DNA of 64,000 nucleotides from Linyphia triangularis (Eukaryota > Arthropoda > Arachnida > Araneae > Linyphiidae), in contig OZ021722.1 in assembly GCA_963978545.1 (NCBI GenBank), positions 111,536,827 through 111,600,826 on the forward strand, written 5' to 3'. The notes beneath the pieces are model-generated. The model had not been told where the DNA came from and ran no database searches. It was given only the letters and a program-made list of their open reading frames with translations. This document shows positions 54,121-64,000 of this stretch, piece after piece; the stretch's first letter is position 1, and every line of letters begins with the position of its first letter. The position numbers were made by a program, and so were the translations under genes.

Positions 54121-57100
54121 CGTGCAGGAAAACTAGAGAGGCCGTCACTCGCGCAAGTGGGTGACGGCAAGGCTGAGGTGCTACGTTTGTACTTGGCGGA
54201 CAAGTCAACAGCGTCACAGTATCTCACAGACACAGGTGCCGATGTTTCAGTGGTACCACCCTCTGTCTTTGAGAAAAGCCGATCTCCTGCCAAGCTCCAG
54301 TTGTTCGCGGCGAACGGTACAACAATTCCCACTTTCGGTCAGAGACTCTTACAGTTGGATTTAGGATTGCGACGTGCATTTCACTGGCCGTTCATCATCG
54401 CCTCAGTGTCCCATCCAATCATCGGGGCTGACTTCTTGAGACATTTTGGACTGCTGGTTGACATCCGACAGTGTTGCTTGATTGACCCTCTCACCCAGCT
54501 ACGATCAAATGGCAAGGTTATTGTCAAGGAATCTCCCGGAGTAAAATCAATCTGGGGTGAAACCAAGTTTCATTCCTGCTCTCCAGGTTTCCTTCCCTCA
54601 TTGAGGCCGGACCCACACCACGCCAGGTCAAGCACGGGATACAACATCACATTCCAACAAGTGGACCCCCTGTGTTCGCGCGACCAAGAAGACTTCCACC
54701 TGACAAACTCAAAGCTGCCAAGAGGGAGTTCGAGTACCTAGTGGCATCTGGCGTCTGCAGGCCTTCAAGCAGTTGCTGGTCCTCTCCCCTGCACATGGTC
54801 ACAAAGAGCAACGGAGATTGGCGTCCGTGTGGAGATTTCCGCAAGCTAAACAGCATTTCGGTTCCAGACCGGTATCCAGTTCCACATATTCAGGACTGCC
54901 TGCAGGTGCTGGAAGGTAAGAAGCTGTTCTCCACCATCGACCTGGAAAAAGCTTATCACCAGATACCAGTCGCAGAGGAAGACATCAAGAAAACAGCTGT
55001 AACAACTCCATTTGGACTGTTCGAATTTCTTTTCATGCCCTTCGGATTGTCAAATGCAGCTGCAACCTTCCAGCGATTTATTCACCATGTGTTGCAAGGT
55101 CTCGACTTCTGCGTTCCGTATTTCGACGACGTCCTTGTGGCTTCAGAAGATGAGGAACAACACCTTGAGCATCTTCAACAAATTTTCAAACGCTTTGAAC
55201 AATATGGTGTTCGGTTGAATGCTTCTAAGTGTGTTTTTGGCCATACCGAAGTAAAATTTCTGGGACATATGGTGACTCCCAAAGGCATTACTCCACTGCC
55301 AGAAAGAGTGACAGCAATCACCAACTTCCCAAAACCAGAGACTGTAAAAGAAATGCGTCGATTTCTGGCCATAAGCAATTTTTACAGACGGTTTGTTTCC
55401 AATGCAGCTTCAACTCAAGCACCGCTGAACGCATACCTGAAGGGTGCCAAAAAGAATGACAAACGGCCCATTGTCTGGACTGAGGAAACTTCTATTGCCT
55501 TCGATAGATGCAAGAAGGATTTAGCAGAGGCCACTGTCTTGCACCACCCATCCTCGCAAGCCACACTGGCAATAGTGGTTGATGCATCAGATTCTGCAAT
55601 GGGAGCCGCACTGCATCAGCATGTAGAACAGGGTTGGCAGCCGCTTGCATTCTACTCGAAAACTCTCTCACCAGCACAAAAAAAGTACTCTGCATATGAT
55701 AGGGAACTGCTAGCTGCCTACATGGCAATTAAATACTTTCGACATATGGTGGAAGTTCGAAGTTTTATCCTCTTCACCGACCACAAGCCCATCACTTATG
55801 CATTCTGCCAGAAGGAAGACAAATGCTCACCGAGACAGCTGCGACAGTTAGACTATATCAGCCAATTCACCACAGATATCCGACATCTCAAGGGTACCGA
55901 CAACTCAGTAGCTGATGCCCTGTCCCGAATAAATATCTCCATAATCAGCACACCATCACTTATCAACTTCCAACAGATGGCTGCAGAACAGCTTACTGAT
56001 GTGGAATTGCAGAGGATTTTGTCATCCCCAAATACAACGTCCCTAGGGTTACAGCCATTGTCTATTGGCCAACCAGCAGTTACTCTCTACTGTGACATTT
56101 CGACAAAATGCATTCGTCCTTTTGTGCCAGAACTATTTCGTCGAGAGGTGTTCAATAATCTTCACTCCCTTTCTCATCCAGGTGTTCGAGCATCAGTGAA
56201 ACTGATTGGAGAAAGATACGTCTGGCCATCAATGAATGCAGACATCTCATCATGGGCACGCACATGCCTGCAGTGTCAACAATCCAAGGTGTCAAGACAT
56301 ACCAGAAACACAGTTGGCAGTATTGTTCCACCCAGTGCAAGGTTCGAGCATGTCCACATCGACCTGGTAGGCCCCCTTCCTCCATCGGAAGGTTTTCGCT
56401 ATTGTCTCACATGTGTTGACAGATTTTCGAAATGGCCAGAAGCTTTTCCTTTGGTGGACATCACAGCAGACACAGTTGCCAAAGCTTTCTACAGTGGTTG
56501 GGTTTCTCGCTTCGGCACCCCACTCAGGTTGACAACTGACCAGGGGACACAATTTGAGTCTTCTTTACATGATGCACTGACCAAGTTCCTGGGAACAGCT
56601 CGTCAAAGAACAACACCTTACCACCCGGCATCAAACGGCCTTGTTGAGAGATTTCATCGACAGTTAAAGGCGGCAATCATGGCCCACGGAAACCCTCAGT
56701 GGACAGCAGTTCTGCCGACAATCCTTTTGGGTTTCAGAGCTGCATGGAAGGAAGATCTACAGGCTACTACAGCCGAGATGGTATATGGTTCAACTATCCG
56801 CATTCCTGGAGAATTCCTATGCCCCTCATCAAGTGTTCCTGACCCAACTACATTTGTGGGGAAGATGCGAGAGGCAATGAGTAAGCTACTCCCTCCAAAT
56901 CCCCAGCTACATGGCAAACAGTCAGTTTTCATCAGCAAAGATCTGCCTACATGCAGTCACGTTTTTTTGAGAACGGATGCAGTGAAGAAAAGTCTGCAAC
57001 CACCTTATGAAGGCCCTTTTGAAGTTGTCAGTCGGGGTGAGAGATTCTTCAAAATTCGAAGGGGCACCAAGGAGACGACAGTAAATATAGAACGTCTCAA

Positions 57101-57281
57101 GCCAGCCTACATAGCAAAGGAAGCTGACAGAAAGGCACTACCTGCAACAGATGCATCTACACCTACAACTAGCTCTCAAACAGAACCAGCATTGCCCCAG
57201 CAAGAAGCTCCAAATCCGGTCCTGGTAACGAGGACTACTCGATCAGGAAGAAGGGTGAAATTCAACAGCAGATACCTTTAA
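54115..57281 (+). pseudogene. Gypsy-3 pol: protease, RT, RNase H, integrase (one frameshift)
   Basis: The protease segment (about 54115-54560) carries YLTDTGADVSVVPP and IIGADFLRHFGLLVD. The frame changes between about 54545 and 54590. From there to TAA 57279-57281 it is open for about 890 codons. RT has FARPRRLPPDKLK, SSPLHMVTKSNGDWRPCGDF and the YFDD box at 55119-55130. RNase H has VVDASDSAMGAAL and FTDHKPITYAF. Integrase has an HHCC finger (HSLSHPGVRAS ... CLQCQQSK), Asp in HIDLVGPLPP, Asp in LTTDQGTQF, Glu in NGLVERFHRQ and a GPFEVVSRGERFFKI module. No stop codon lies inside the long RT-integrase stretch. It would be a functional enzyme set apart from the upstream shift. Confidence 0.9.
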
Positions 57282-57309
57282 TGTCTCGCTATCGCTGGTG
57301 GGGAGCTAC

Positions 57310-57614
57310 TGTGGCGCCTACCACAGCCCACCAGAAACCATACTCTGACGTCATGCCAAGAACCCTATTCCATCTAATGATGAAGAGAAGGACCTGGCAA
57401 CAAAAGTTAATGTTGACTTGAAGAGCTCAGATTTTAAACAGTTGATGTTCACGCTAAATGCAATGTTATGTTTGTCCAATTGTAACGCAACCTACTTCAT
57501 TTAAATTTAATTGTTTTAATCCTATTCTTAAGTAAATAAATAGTAACTGTTATGTACGAGAGCACAGAGAGTGTTATTTACCATAGATATAACACGCACA
57601 CGTGCTTCACTACA
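57310..57614 (+). repeat. Gypsy-3 3' LTR (305 bp)
   Basis: One substitution from the 5' LTR. AAATAAATA at about 57534 is a possible polyadenylation signal. CATT follows directly. Confidence 0.93.
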
Positions 57615-57924
57615 CATTCATTGCTATGCTACATTGCATTAGAAAATTTACATGAATTAAAAAAAAAAAAAAAGATTTATGAAATACCACTTTTTTACCT
57701 TTACGTTTGTAAAACATATAAAACTTGGGATGTGGAGCATCGCACAACTTTCAATTATACCATAATAAGGACGTGGTTTTGTGTCATTTACCATTTTCAT
57801 ATTTAAATCGTTCATTTAGAAAAAATGGCCAGTTTTGGGGACATTTTTTGCGATAATTCTTGTATGGGAGTAGTTAAAAAATAGGGCTCCGGGGCCATGG
57901 CGGTATGCGGTACAGTATGGTATG

Positions 57925-58215
57925 ACCGGATATGACGTCACCGGAAGTCACGTGACCGGAAGTGGAGTTGAGTTGTTCCCCTCCTCCTGCTGTTTTGGTT
58001 TCGGTTTCGTTATAAGCTGTTTGTGTATGACGTCACAGTGTGAATGACGTCATAATTTGTTTTATATCAAAGTTTTGAGAGGTGGCAACACTTTTTAGTT
58101 TCGGTTTACCTTTCAGACGGAGTTGAGTTGTTCTAGGGCTGCTTCTAAGTGAATAAGTTAGAATTATAGGTATTTTTGACTAGTGACGTCACAGCGGGTA
58201 TGACGTCATGACTTG
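57925..58215 (+). promoter_or_regulatory. CRE/ETS/E-box motif cluster in tandem 156-bp units
   Basis: Five perfect TGACGTCA palindromes start at 57933, 58028, 58045, 58184 and 58201. Four form two pairs with identical 17-bp spacing. The pairs are 156 bp apart, and GAGTTGAGTTGTTC (about 57964 and 58121) repeats at the same distance, so the region is two diverged tandem units. At the left edge ACCGGAAGT occurs twice (57940, 57955) around TCACGTGA (57948-57955). TGACGTCA is the CREB/ATF site, CCGGAAGT an ETS site and CACGTG an E-box. No gene is recognisable downstream, so it may be a transposon promoter or a host enhancer. Confidence 0.6.
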
Positions 58216-59082
58216 CTTTATGTGAGAGATCGACAAAATGCTTGCTTACGATTAGTCGGCTTTAAACACGTGACTAAATGGACGCTTGTGATTGGCTACA
58301 CAGTTTAGTAAGATAGTTTTCTACTAAGTTTAGGGTAGTGGCGCCATCTAGGAGTGAATTTAAGAGATATTTGCATTAAATTTCTAAGATCAGAGATATA
58401 TGCAAATAAAAAAAAAAATCTTAACACGACTTTTAAGTTTAATAAAAGTGAAGGCCTAAAGAACCCTAACACCGAGCTACACGTGACATTTCAATATTTT
58501 ACCAAACAATTGTTAAAATATCGACTATCGGACGTTGCCTTCATGGGAACTCATCTACCCACCCCCCTTCCCTAACCAATTTTGAATAAGCTAATTTGAA
58601 AGACTTTAGAAAATGTTAATTATTTTCAAGCTAAATTTTAAAAGTGACGAATCACCTCCGGCCCGATACCTCTTTTAGGAAGAATTGGTACCGCCTCACT
58701 CCTCCCTATAAAAAGAAAAAAAACTTATTCTAAAGAACGTATATTTCTTTGAAATATGAGGTCACTAACCAACCATCCAATACTGACTTTCATGAAAATT
58801 TTAGTTTTGAAAATAATTATTTAAACACTAAGGTAAAAATAAAAAATATTTTGAATAGAAATTTTTACTAATATCTACTTGTATGTAGCTTTTTTCCGAA
58901 AAAACTTAATGAATTTCACGAAAATTTTAACTTACCCTTAACAGTTTTCATGAAAATTGTAATTTTGATACAAACAAATTTAACTTTAGTGTTACAGTTT
59001 ACTCTTCATGCAAATGTGCAGAAATATCTTAATTTTTTTAACTAGCAAATCTTTCTTTATGATGTTATTACCAATGACTCCC
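58216..59082. other. Spacer, nothing recognised
   Basis: Contains TGGCGCCATCTAGGAG at about 58339 and AT-rich DNA. Short ORFs lack signal. Confidence 0.4.
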
Positions 59083-59752
59083 AACGGCTCCCAATTGGCT
59101 CCCAATACCTGTTAAATGCTTCCTAACTGCTCCCAATACCTGTTAAATGTTCTCAATACCTGTTAAATGTTCTCAATACCCGCTAAATGCTCCCTAACTG
59201 CTCCCAATACCTGTTAAATGTTCTTAATACCTGTTAAATGTTCTCAATACCCGCTAAATGCTCCCTAACTGCTCCCAATACCTGTTAAATGCTTCCTAAC
59301 TGCTCCCAATACATGTTAAATGCTCTCAATACCTATTAAATGCTCCCTAAATGCTCCCAATACCTGCTAAATGCTCCCAATATCTGCTAAATGCTCCCAA
59401 TACCTGTTAAATGCTCCCTAACTGCTCCCGATACCTGTTAAATGCTTCCTAACTGCTCCCAATACATGTTAAATGCTCCCAATACCTGTTAAATGCTCCC
59501 AATACATGTTAAATGCTCACTAACTGCTCCCAATACCCGCTAAATGCTCCCAATACCTGTTAAATGCTCCCTAACTGCTCCCAATACCCGCTAAATGCTC
59601 CCTAACTGCTCCCAATACATGTTAACTGCTCCCAATACCCGCTAAATGCTCCCTAACTGCTCCCAATACCTGCTAAATGCTCCCAATACCTGTTAAATGC
59701 TTCCTAATTGCTCCCAATACATGTTAAATGCTCTCAATACCTGTTAGAAATT
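59083..59752 (+). repeat. Two-unit minisatellite (20-mer and 11-mer)
   Basis: About 670 bp made of CTCCCAATACCTGTTAAATG (20 bp, with CCCGC, ATGTT and CTGCT variants) and CTCCCTAACTG (11 bp) in irregular alternation. Higher-order 51-bp combinations recur. No coding frame. Confidence 0.93.
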
Positions 59753-59929
59753 AATCTGTCTATGTTAGTTATATTAATCAAAATAGTTTTTATTGTACAA
59801 TGGTACTTACTTAAGTTGACGAATGGCAACACAGAACTAGCTGCTAATGCTGAATAGAGATGTGATAACTGATTTTGGATACTTTAATGCCTAAATAAGA
59901 GAGAAAAAGTAACATACTTGAACATCTTA

Positions 59930-61100
59930 CAACTAAGAATTCAAAAGTGAACGTGAAAATTTACTTTACGAATAAAAATCATGTCTTTAAAATGTGTACG
60001 AATATCACTAAATAAGAGAAAAAAGTAACATACTTAAACTCTTTACGACAAATAACTCATTAACGTAAAAAATTTACACATAAAAATCACTTTAAAATGT
60101 GTAAAAGTGAAAATCTAAATAAGTGAAAAAAAGTAACTTACTTAAAATTTCTAAAATAAATATTTAACCTTTACGCGAAAATTCCCATCATATATAAACA
60201 TCACGACTTTAAAATATAACATACAAGAGAAAAGTAACGTGCTTAAACTTTCAATGACAAATAACTTTAACATTAACGTAAAATTTACTTTACACATAAA
60301 AATCACGACTTTAAATTTGAAATGTAGGAGGAAAGTATAACATACCTATAATTTCTGACAAAGAATTCAAACATTGCCGTTCATGTCTTTAAAATGTATA
60401 ATGACAACTCTAACTTTTAGAAAAAAGAAACACTAAAAATTTACAAGGCAAAGAATTTAAAATTGAACGTTAAAATTAACTTTACATGTACTATCACACT
60501 CTTATATCAATGATAAATAAGATAAAAAAGGAACTCTAAAAATTTATAAGGCAAAGAATTTAAATAATACGCGAAAATTTACCTCACATATAAAAATTAT
60601 GACTTTTAAATGTGTAAGAATAACGCTAAATTAGAGAAAAAGAAATATTAAAAATTTATAAGGTAAGGAATTGAAACAATACGCGAAAATTTATTTCAAA
60701 CATTACATTTTTATCTTTAAAATGTGTAAGAATAATGCTAAATTAGAGAAGAAGAAAAATAACATACTTAATCTTTCTTCGACAACAATTTAAACAATAC
60801 GCGAAAATTTCATACACAATTATTTTCTTAGGTTAATGTTAAATAATGGGAAATTTAACAGAATAAAAATTTCAAAGAAAAAGAATTTTAACCTTTACAC
60901 GAAAATTTACTTCACATATAAATATCATGTCTTTAAACTTTAACGTGACAATTTACTTCTCATATACAATTAAACTCTTAGGTTAATGTTAAATAAAAGA
61001 AAAAGTAACATACTCAAAAATTTCTAAGATAAGCATAACGTAAAAATTTCATATCATGTGTTTAAAATGTAACATATAAGAGAAAAAAAAAATAACATAC
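59930..61100 (+). repeat. Degenerate satellite, about 110-120 bp unit
   Basis: Around ten diverged units share the order AAAGAATTTAAAC, ACGCGAAAATTTAC, ACATATAAAAATCA, GACTTTAAAATGTG, CTAAATAAGAGAAAAAGTAA and CATACTTAAAA. Unit length varies by indels. It ends at the 3' tail of the LINE at 61104. Confidence 0.78.
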
Positions 61101-61103
61101 TTA

Positions 61104-62985
61104 ATTGTTTATTGTTTATTTGTTGTTTTATGGCGCAAAGGCAACACAAGGGCCATGCTGCGCCAAACAAACGATAAAAGAATCTAGAATGGGTGATGAG
61201 TTATAAATAGATGAAGATAAAATATGATATAATAAAAGTAATAAAATGTGTTAAAACTCATTTTAAAAAATGAAGTGGTTTAAAAGGTTTAAAACTAGAT
61301 ATGAACAAAAACATTAGATATAAAAACCCGATCACTCTTAGAAATGCAAAAAGATTTGGATGGGGGTTTTCCCCAACCAAATCTTCAAGTTTTAAAATGG
61401 TTCTTTTAAAAAATTTAAGACGTTGTGAATAAAATGTTGGACATGAAATTAAAATATGGTGCACAGTAATATCGCAACGACAAACATCACAAAAAGGCGA
61501 GTCTTCTCCCAGTAATAGATGTCGATGCGTGAATCGGGTGTGACCAATGCGCAGACGAGTTAATTTAACATCTGTCCGACGCATTGGATTTACTGGCCAC
61601 ATATGAAGATGATTTTCAATGCTGTGAAGTTTGTTGTTGGTTTGCAAATCCCATGCTTCTTGACGCAAAGAAAAAATAAACTTATGAATAGATTATTTAA
61701 TGTCTTGGTAGGGGACAGGCTGCTGAAACGGGATTGAATCCGATTTAGCAGCAGATTCAGCCAATTCATTTCCTGAGATACCTACGTGACTAGGTACCCA
61801 GCAAAATAAAATAACAAAACCTTTCCTCTCAAGTTTGTGTAACAGAGATAATATGTCAGGAGCTATTGGATGACACATGTTGTTAAAGTGCTCCAGACAT
61901 GTTAAAGCACTTAAACTATCGCTGTATACACAAAACTTGCGATGGGAACAGAAAGAAATATGCAGCAAAGCACAACAAATTGCCACCATCTCAGAAGTAA
62001 AAAAAGAGCAGAATTTATGAAGCGTGAAACTGACTGTGGATGTGTCAGACACAACACCACAGCCAAAACGTTCACCTGCTTTGGATCCATCAGTATAGAC
62101 TGCATGGTAGTCACTATACTGATATCGGTGCAAACAAAAGATCTTCTGTAAAATTTCTGGGGCAGTGTCTGCTTTATAATGCATCGCAAATGGATTTAAA
62201 AACTGAAATGATGGAAAATTCCATGGAGGAAAGATCTGAGAATTAGCCAGCTGGATATCTAGGTCACTTAGAGCTGCATCCGACAGAACAGATTGAGCTC
62301 TTTCAGAAAATGGGCGAATGCTAGATGGACGTGCATTATATAGCCTACCAAGTAAAGGATGAGAAGGATCAGATTTTATTCTACAGTAGTAGTTAGCGCT
62401 TAACTTTTTACGCCTAAGGTCAAGAGGGAGTTGACAACACTCTGTCAACAGACTTTCAATGGGTGAGGTGCGAAATGCACCTAAACAAATACGGGCAGCA
62501 GTATGGTGGACGGTATCCAAACTCCGCAAAAGAGATGCTCCTGCTGAACCATACGCAACGCATCCGTAGTCAATACGAGACAGGATAATTGAATTATAAA
62601 TACGCAGCAAAGAAGTGCGGTCCGCTCCCCCAAGAAGTATTAGAAAGCACCTTGAGGATATTAAGCGACCTATCGCACTTCTTGCGCAAGGACAATATAT
62701 GAGGGAGAAAATTCATCTTGTTGTCGAAAATGACTCCCAGATACCTTATCTGATTGACAATAGGGATGGGCGTGTTGCGTATGTGGATTTCAGGGTCAGG
62801 GTGAAGACCCCTCCTCCTACAGAAACGGACACAACTGCTTTTAGATAGTGATAGTTTATGGCCGTTTTGTTCACACCATTCTACAAGTCTGTTAACAGCA
62901 GTTTGTAATTGACGTTCAATTAAGCGCATGTTTGATCCTTGACATGAGATTTGCAAATCATCAACATATAAAGTTCCAAAGGGTG
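61104..62985 (-). mobile_element. LINE copy 1 (I-superfamily-like), 5'-truncated
   Basis: Minus strand from just before the RT YVDD box (62985) to an A/T-rich tail (AAACAACAAATAAACAATAA, about 61104-61127). A 3' UTR hairpin-like motif TTTGGCGCAGCATGGCCC precedes the tail and is shared with LINE copy 2. It encodes the RT end, RNase H and a Cys/His tail. Its 5' boundary abuts the 3' tail of copy 2. Confidence 0.85.
61258..62985 (-). pseudogene. LINE copy 1 ORF2 fragment: RT end, RNase H, CCHC tail
   Basis: Begins PFGTLYVDDLQISCQ, with the RT catalytic box at 62957-62968, then RYLGVIFDNKMNF. A frameshift in a G run near 62635 moves to the frame holding YNSIILSRIDYGCVAYGSAG. RNase H follows: AVYTDGSKAGERFG, the Glu in TSEMVAICCALL, CVYSDSLSALTCL and FCWVPSHVGISGNELAESAA. 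A TAA in PYQDIK|SIHKF (about 61693) interrupts it where copy 2 has a sense codon. The last part carries LTRLRIGHTRFTHRHLLLGE and CDVCRCDITVHHILISC. RNase H fused to RT fits the I superfamily rather than Jockey. Two lesions and the truncation make it dead. Confidence 0.85.
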
Positions 62986-64000
62986 AGTTTGTTTGTTTAT
63001 TGAGGTTTTATGGCGCAAAGGCAACACAAGGGCCATGCTGCGCCAAAACAAAAGTTAAAAGAAAAACTAGGATGGAAGATGAGTTATGAATATGATGAAA
63101 GGTGACAAAATATAATTTAAGAATGTTAAAAACACATTTCTAAAATGATGAAGAGGTTAATAAAATTTAAAAAATGAATATGTTTAAAACAGCTAGATGT
63201 GATTTAAAAACCCGATTGATCTTAAAAATGCAAAGAGATTTGGATGGGGAGTTTCACCAATCAAATCTTGAAGATTTAAACTGGTATTCTTAAAAAACCT
63301 AAGACGATGTGATTGAAACTTAGGACAAGAAATTAAAATATGAACCACAGTAAGATCGCAACGACAAATATCGCAAACAGGTGGATCTTCTCCCAGCAAT
63401 AGATGTCGATGCGTCAATCGGGTGTGACCAATGCGCAGACGAGTCAGTTTGACATCTGTCCGACGCATTGGATTAACTGGCCATTTAAAAAGATGATTTT
63501 TGATGAAATGAAGTTTGTTATTTACCTGCAAATCCCATGTTTCTTGACGTAAGGATACTATGAACTTATGAATTGAAGTTTTAATATCTTGGTAGGGAAC
63601 TGGCTGCTGCAGCGGGATTGAAGCCGCTTTAGCAGCAGAATCGGCCAATTCATTTCCTGAAATTCCCATGTGACTAGGTACCCAGCAGAACAATATAGTA
63701 AATCCTTTCCTCTCAAGTGTGTGTAACTTAGACAAAATGTCAAAGGCAAGAGGATGGCTATTGGTTTTAAATTGCTTCAGACTTGACAAGGAGCTTAAAC
63801 TGTCAGTATACACACAAAATTTGCGATTGGCAGAGTGAGATATGCAGCAGTGCACAAGAAATTGCTGTCATCTCAGAAGTGAAAACCGAGCAGGATTTAT
63901 GAAGTGAAAAAGCGACTGTGGATGTGTCGGACACAGTACCACAGCCAACACGTTCACCTGCTTTGGATCCATCAGTAAATACTGCTTCATAGTCAGCATA
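62986..64000 (-). mobile_element. LINE copy 2, same family, runs off the window
   Basis: Minus strand. Its tail (CCTCAATAAACAAACAAAC, about 63005-62986) lies against the 5' end of copy 1, so it either inserted into copy 1 or sits in tandem with it. It shares the 3' UTR motif GGCGCAGCATGGCCC. Confidence 0.85.
63193..64000 (-). pseudogene. LINE copy 2 ORF2 fragment: RNase H and CCHC tail (partial)
   Basis: At the right edge the minus strand reads AVFTDGSKAGERVGCGTVSD and SEMTAISCALLHIS. A frameshift near 63835 moves to the frame with FCVYTDSLSSLSSL and FCWVPSHMGISGNELADSAA. Then QDIKTSIHKF (sense where copy 1 has a stop), LTRLRIGHTRLTHRHLLLGE and CDICRCDLTVVHILISC, ending at 63193. The RT lies beyond the window. 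Closely related to copy 1. Confidence 0.83.

Larger units (their letters stand above)
52877..57614 (+). mobile_element. Gypsy-3: CsRn1-like Ty3/Gypsy retrotransposon, nearly complete
   Basis: 4738 bp with 305-bp LTRs (52877-53181 and 57310-57614) that differ at one position. It is flanked by CATT (52873-52876 and 57615-57618). Arm A has the unoccupied site (about 16695-16702). A primer-binding region starting TGGTGACAGG follows the 5' LTR, and GGTGGGGAGCTAC precedes the 3' LTR. The Gag zinc motif is C-x2-H-x9-C-x3-C, the CHCC type described for the CsRn1 clade. Together with the 4-bp duplication it places the element there. The coding region changes frame three times. Confidence 0.92.

Noticed and set aside
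59083..59752. CRISPR-like array
   Set aside because: Units are contiguous and of two lengths with no unique spacers, and the DNA is eukaryotic. It is a minisatellite.

Overview
This 64 kb window is AT-rich, eukaryotic and dominated by transposable elements. I recognise one candidate host gene: an intronless double-MATH/BTB (TDPOZ-type) gene on the minus strand. That family is greatly expanded in spiders. Together with the mix of Ty3/Gypsy, BEL/Pao, RNase H-bearing LINEs, hAT, piggyBac, P/THAP and Mutator-like elements, it suggests an arachnid, most likely an orb-weaving spider. The organism call is inference. No rRNA, no functional tRNA and no CRISPR was seen.

Layout. 1-6170: two related Gypsy elements joined head to head. 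Gypsy-1 (minus) is a deletion derivative with gag fused to integrase. Gypsy-2 (plus) is 5'-truncated. 6171-10105: AT-rich spacer with a minisatellite and dispersed repeats. 10106-13635: a decayed P-element/THAP9-like transposase with a recognisable intron. 13947-14411: a solo Gypsy-2 LTR. 16447-23822: arm A of an inverted duplication, carrying a palindromic LTR insertion and a non-autonomous hAT element. 24758-25430: LINE RNase H remnant. 25542-27028: TDPOZ gene with one frameshift. 28059-28232: foldback element. 30384-45495: a BEL/Pao element with two identical LTRs, whose 5' LTR is split by a 9206-bp Mutator-like element (MULE, 30468-39673). The MULE has 2194-bp terminal inverted repeats and an uninterrupted 823-codon transposase. 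46146-46438: piggyBac fragment. 48708-57868: arm B of the inverted duplication, with a SINE, a large TA/GA microsatellite and a young CsRn1-like Gypsy-3 element. 57900-58220: a cluster of CRE, ETS and E-box motifs. 59083-61100: a minisatellite and a degenerate satellite. 61104-64000: two nested or tandem LINE 3' ends on the minus strand.

How the parts fit together. The window is a layered record of insertions. Arms A and B act as each other's empty-site control: four insertions (palindromic LTR, hAT, SINE, Gypsy-3) are each present in one arm and absent from the other, so their boundaries and target-site duplications can be read directly. The intact 3' LTR of the BEL element is likewise the empty site for the MULE. 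The MULE is the most complete and probably the most recently mobile system here. Its protein combines N-terminal C2H2 fingers, a FAR1/WRKY-GCM1-like zinc domain, a DDE MULE core and a SWIM finger.
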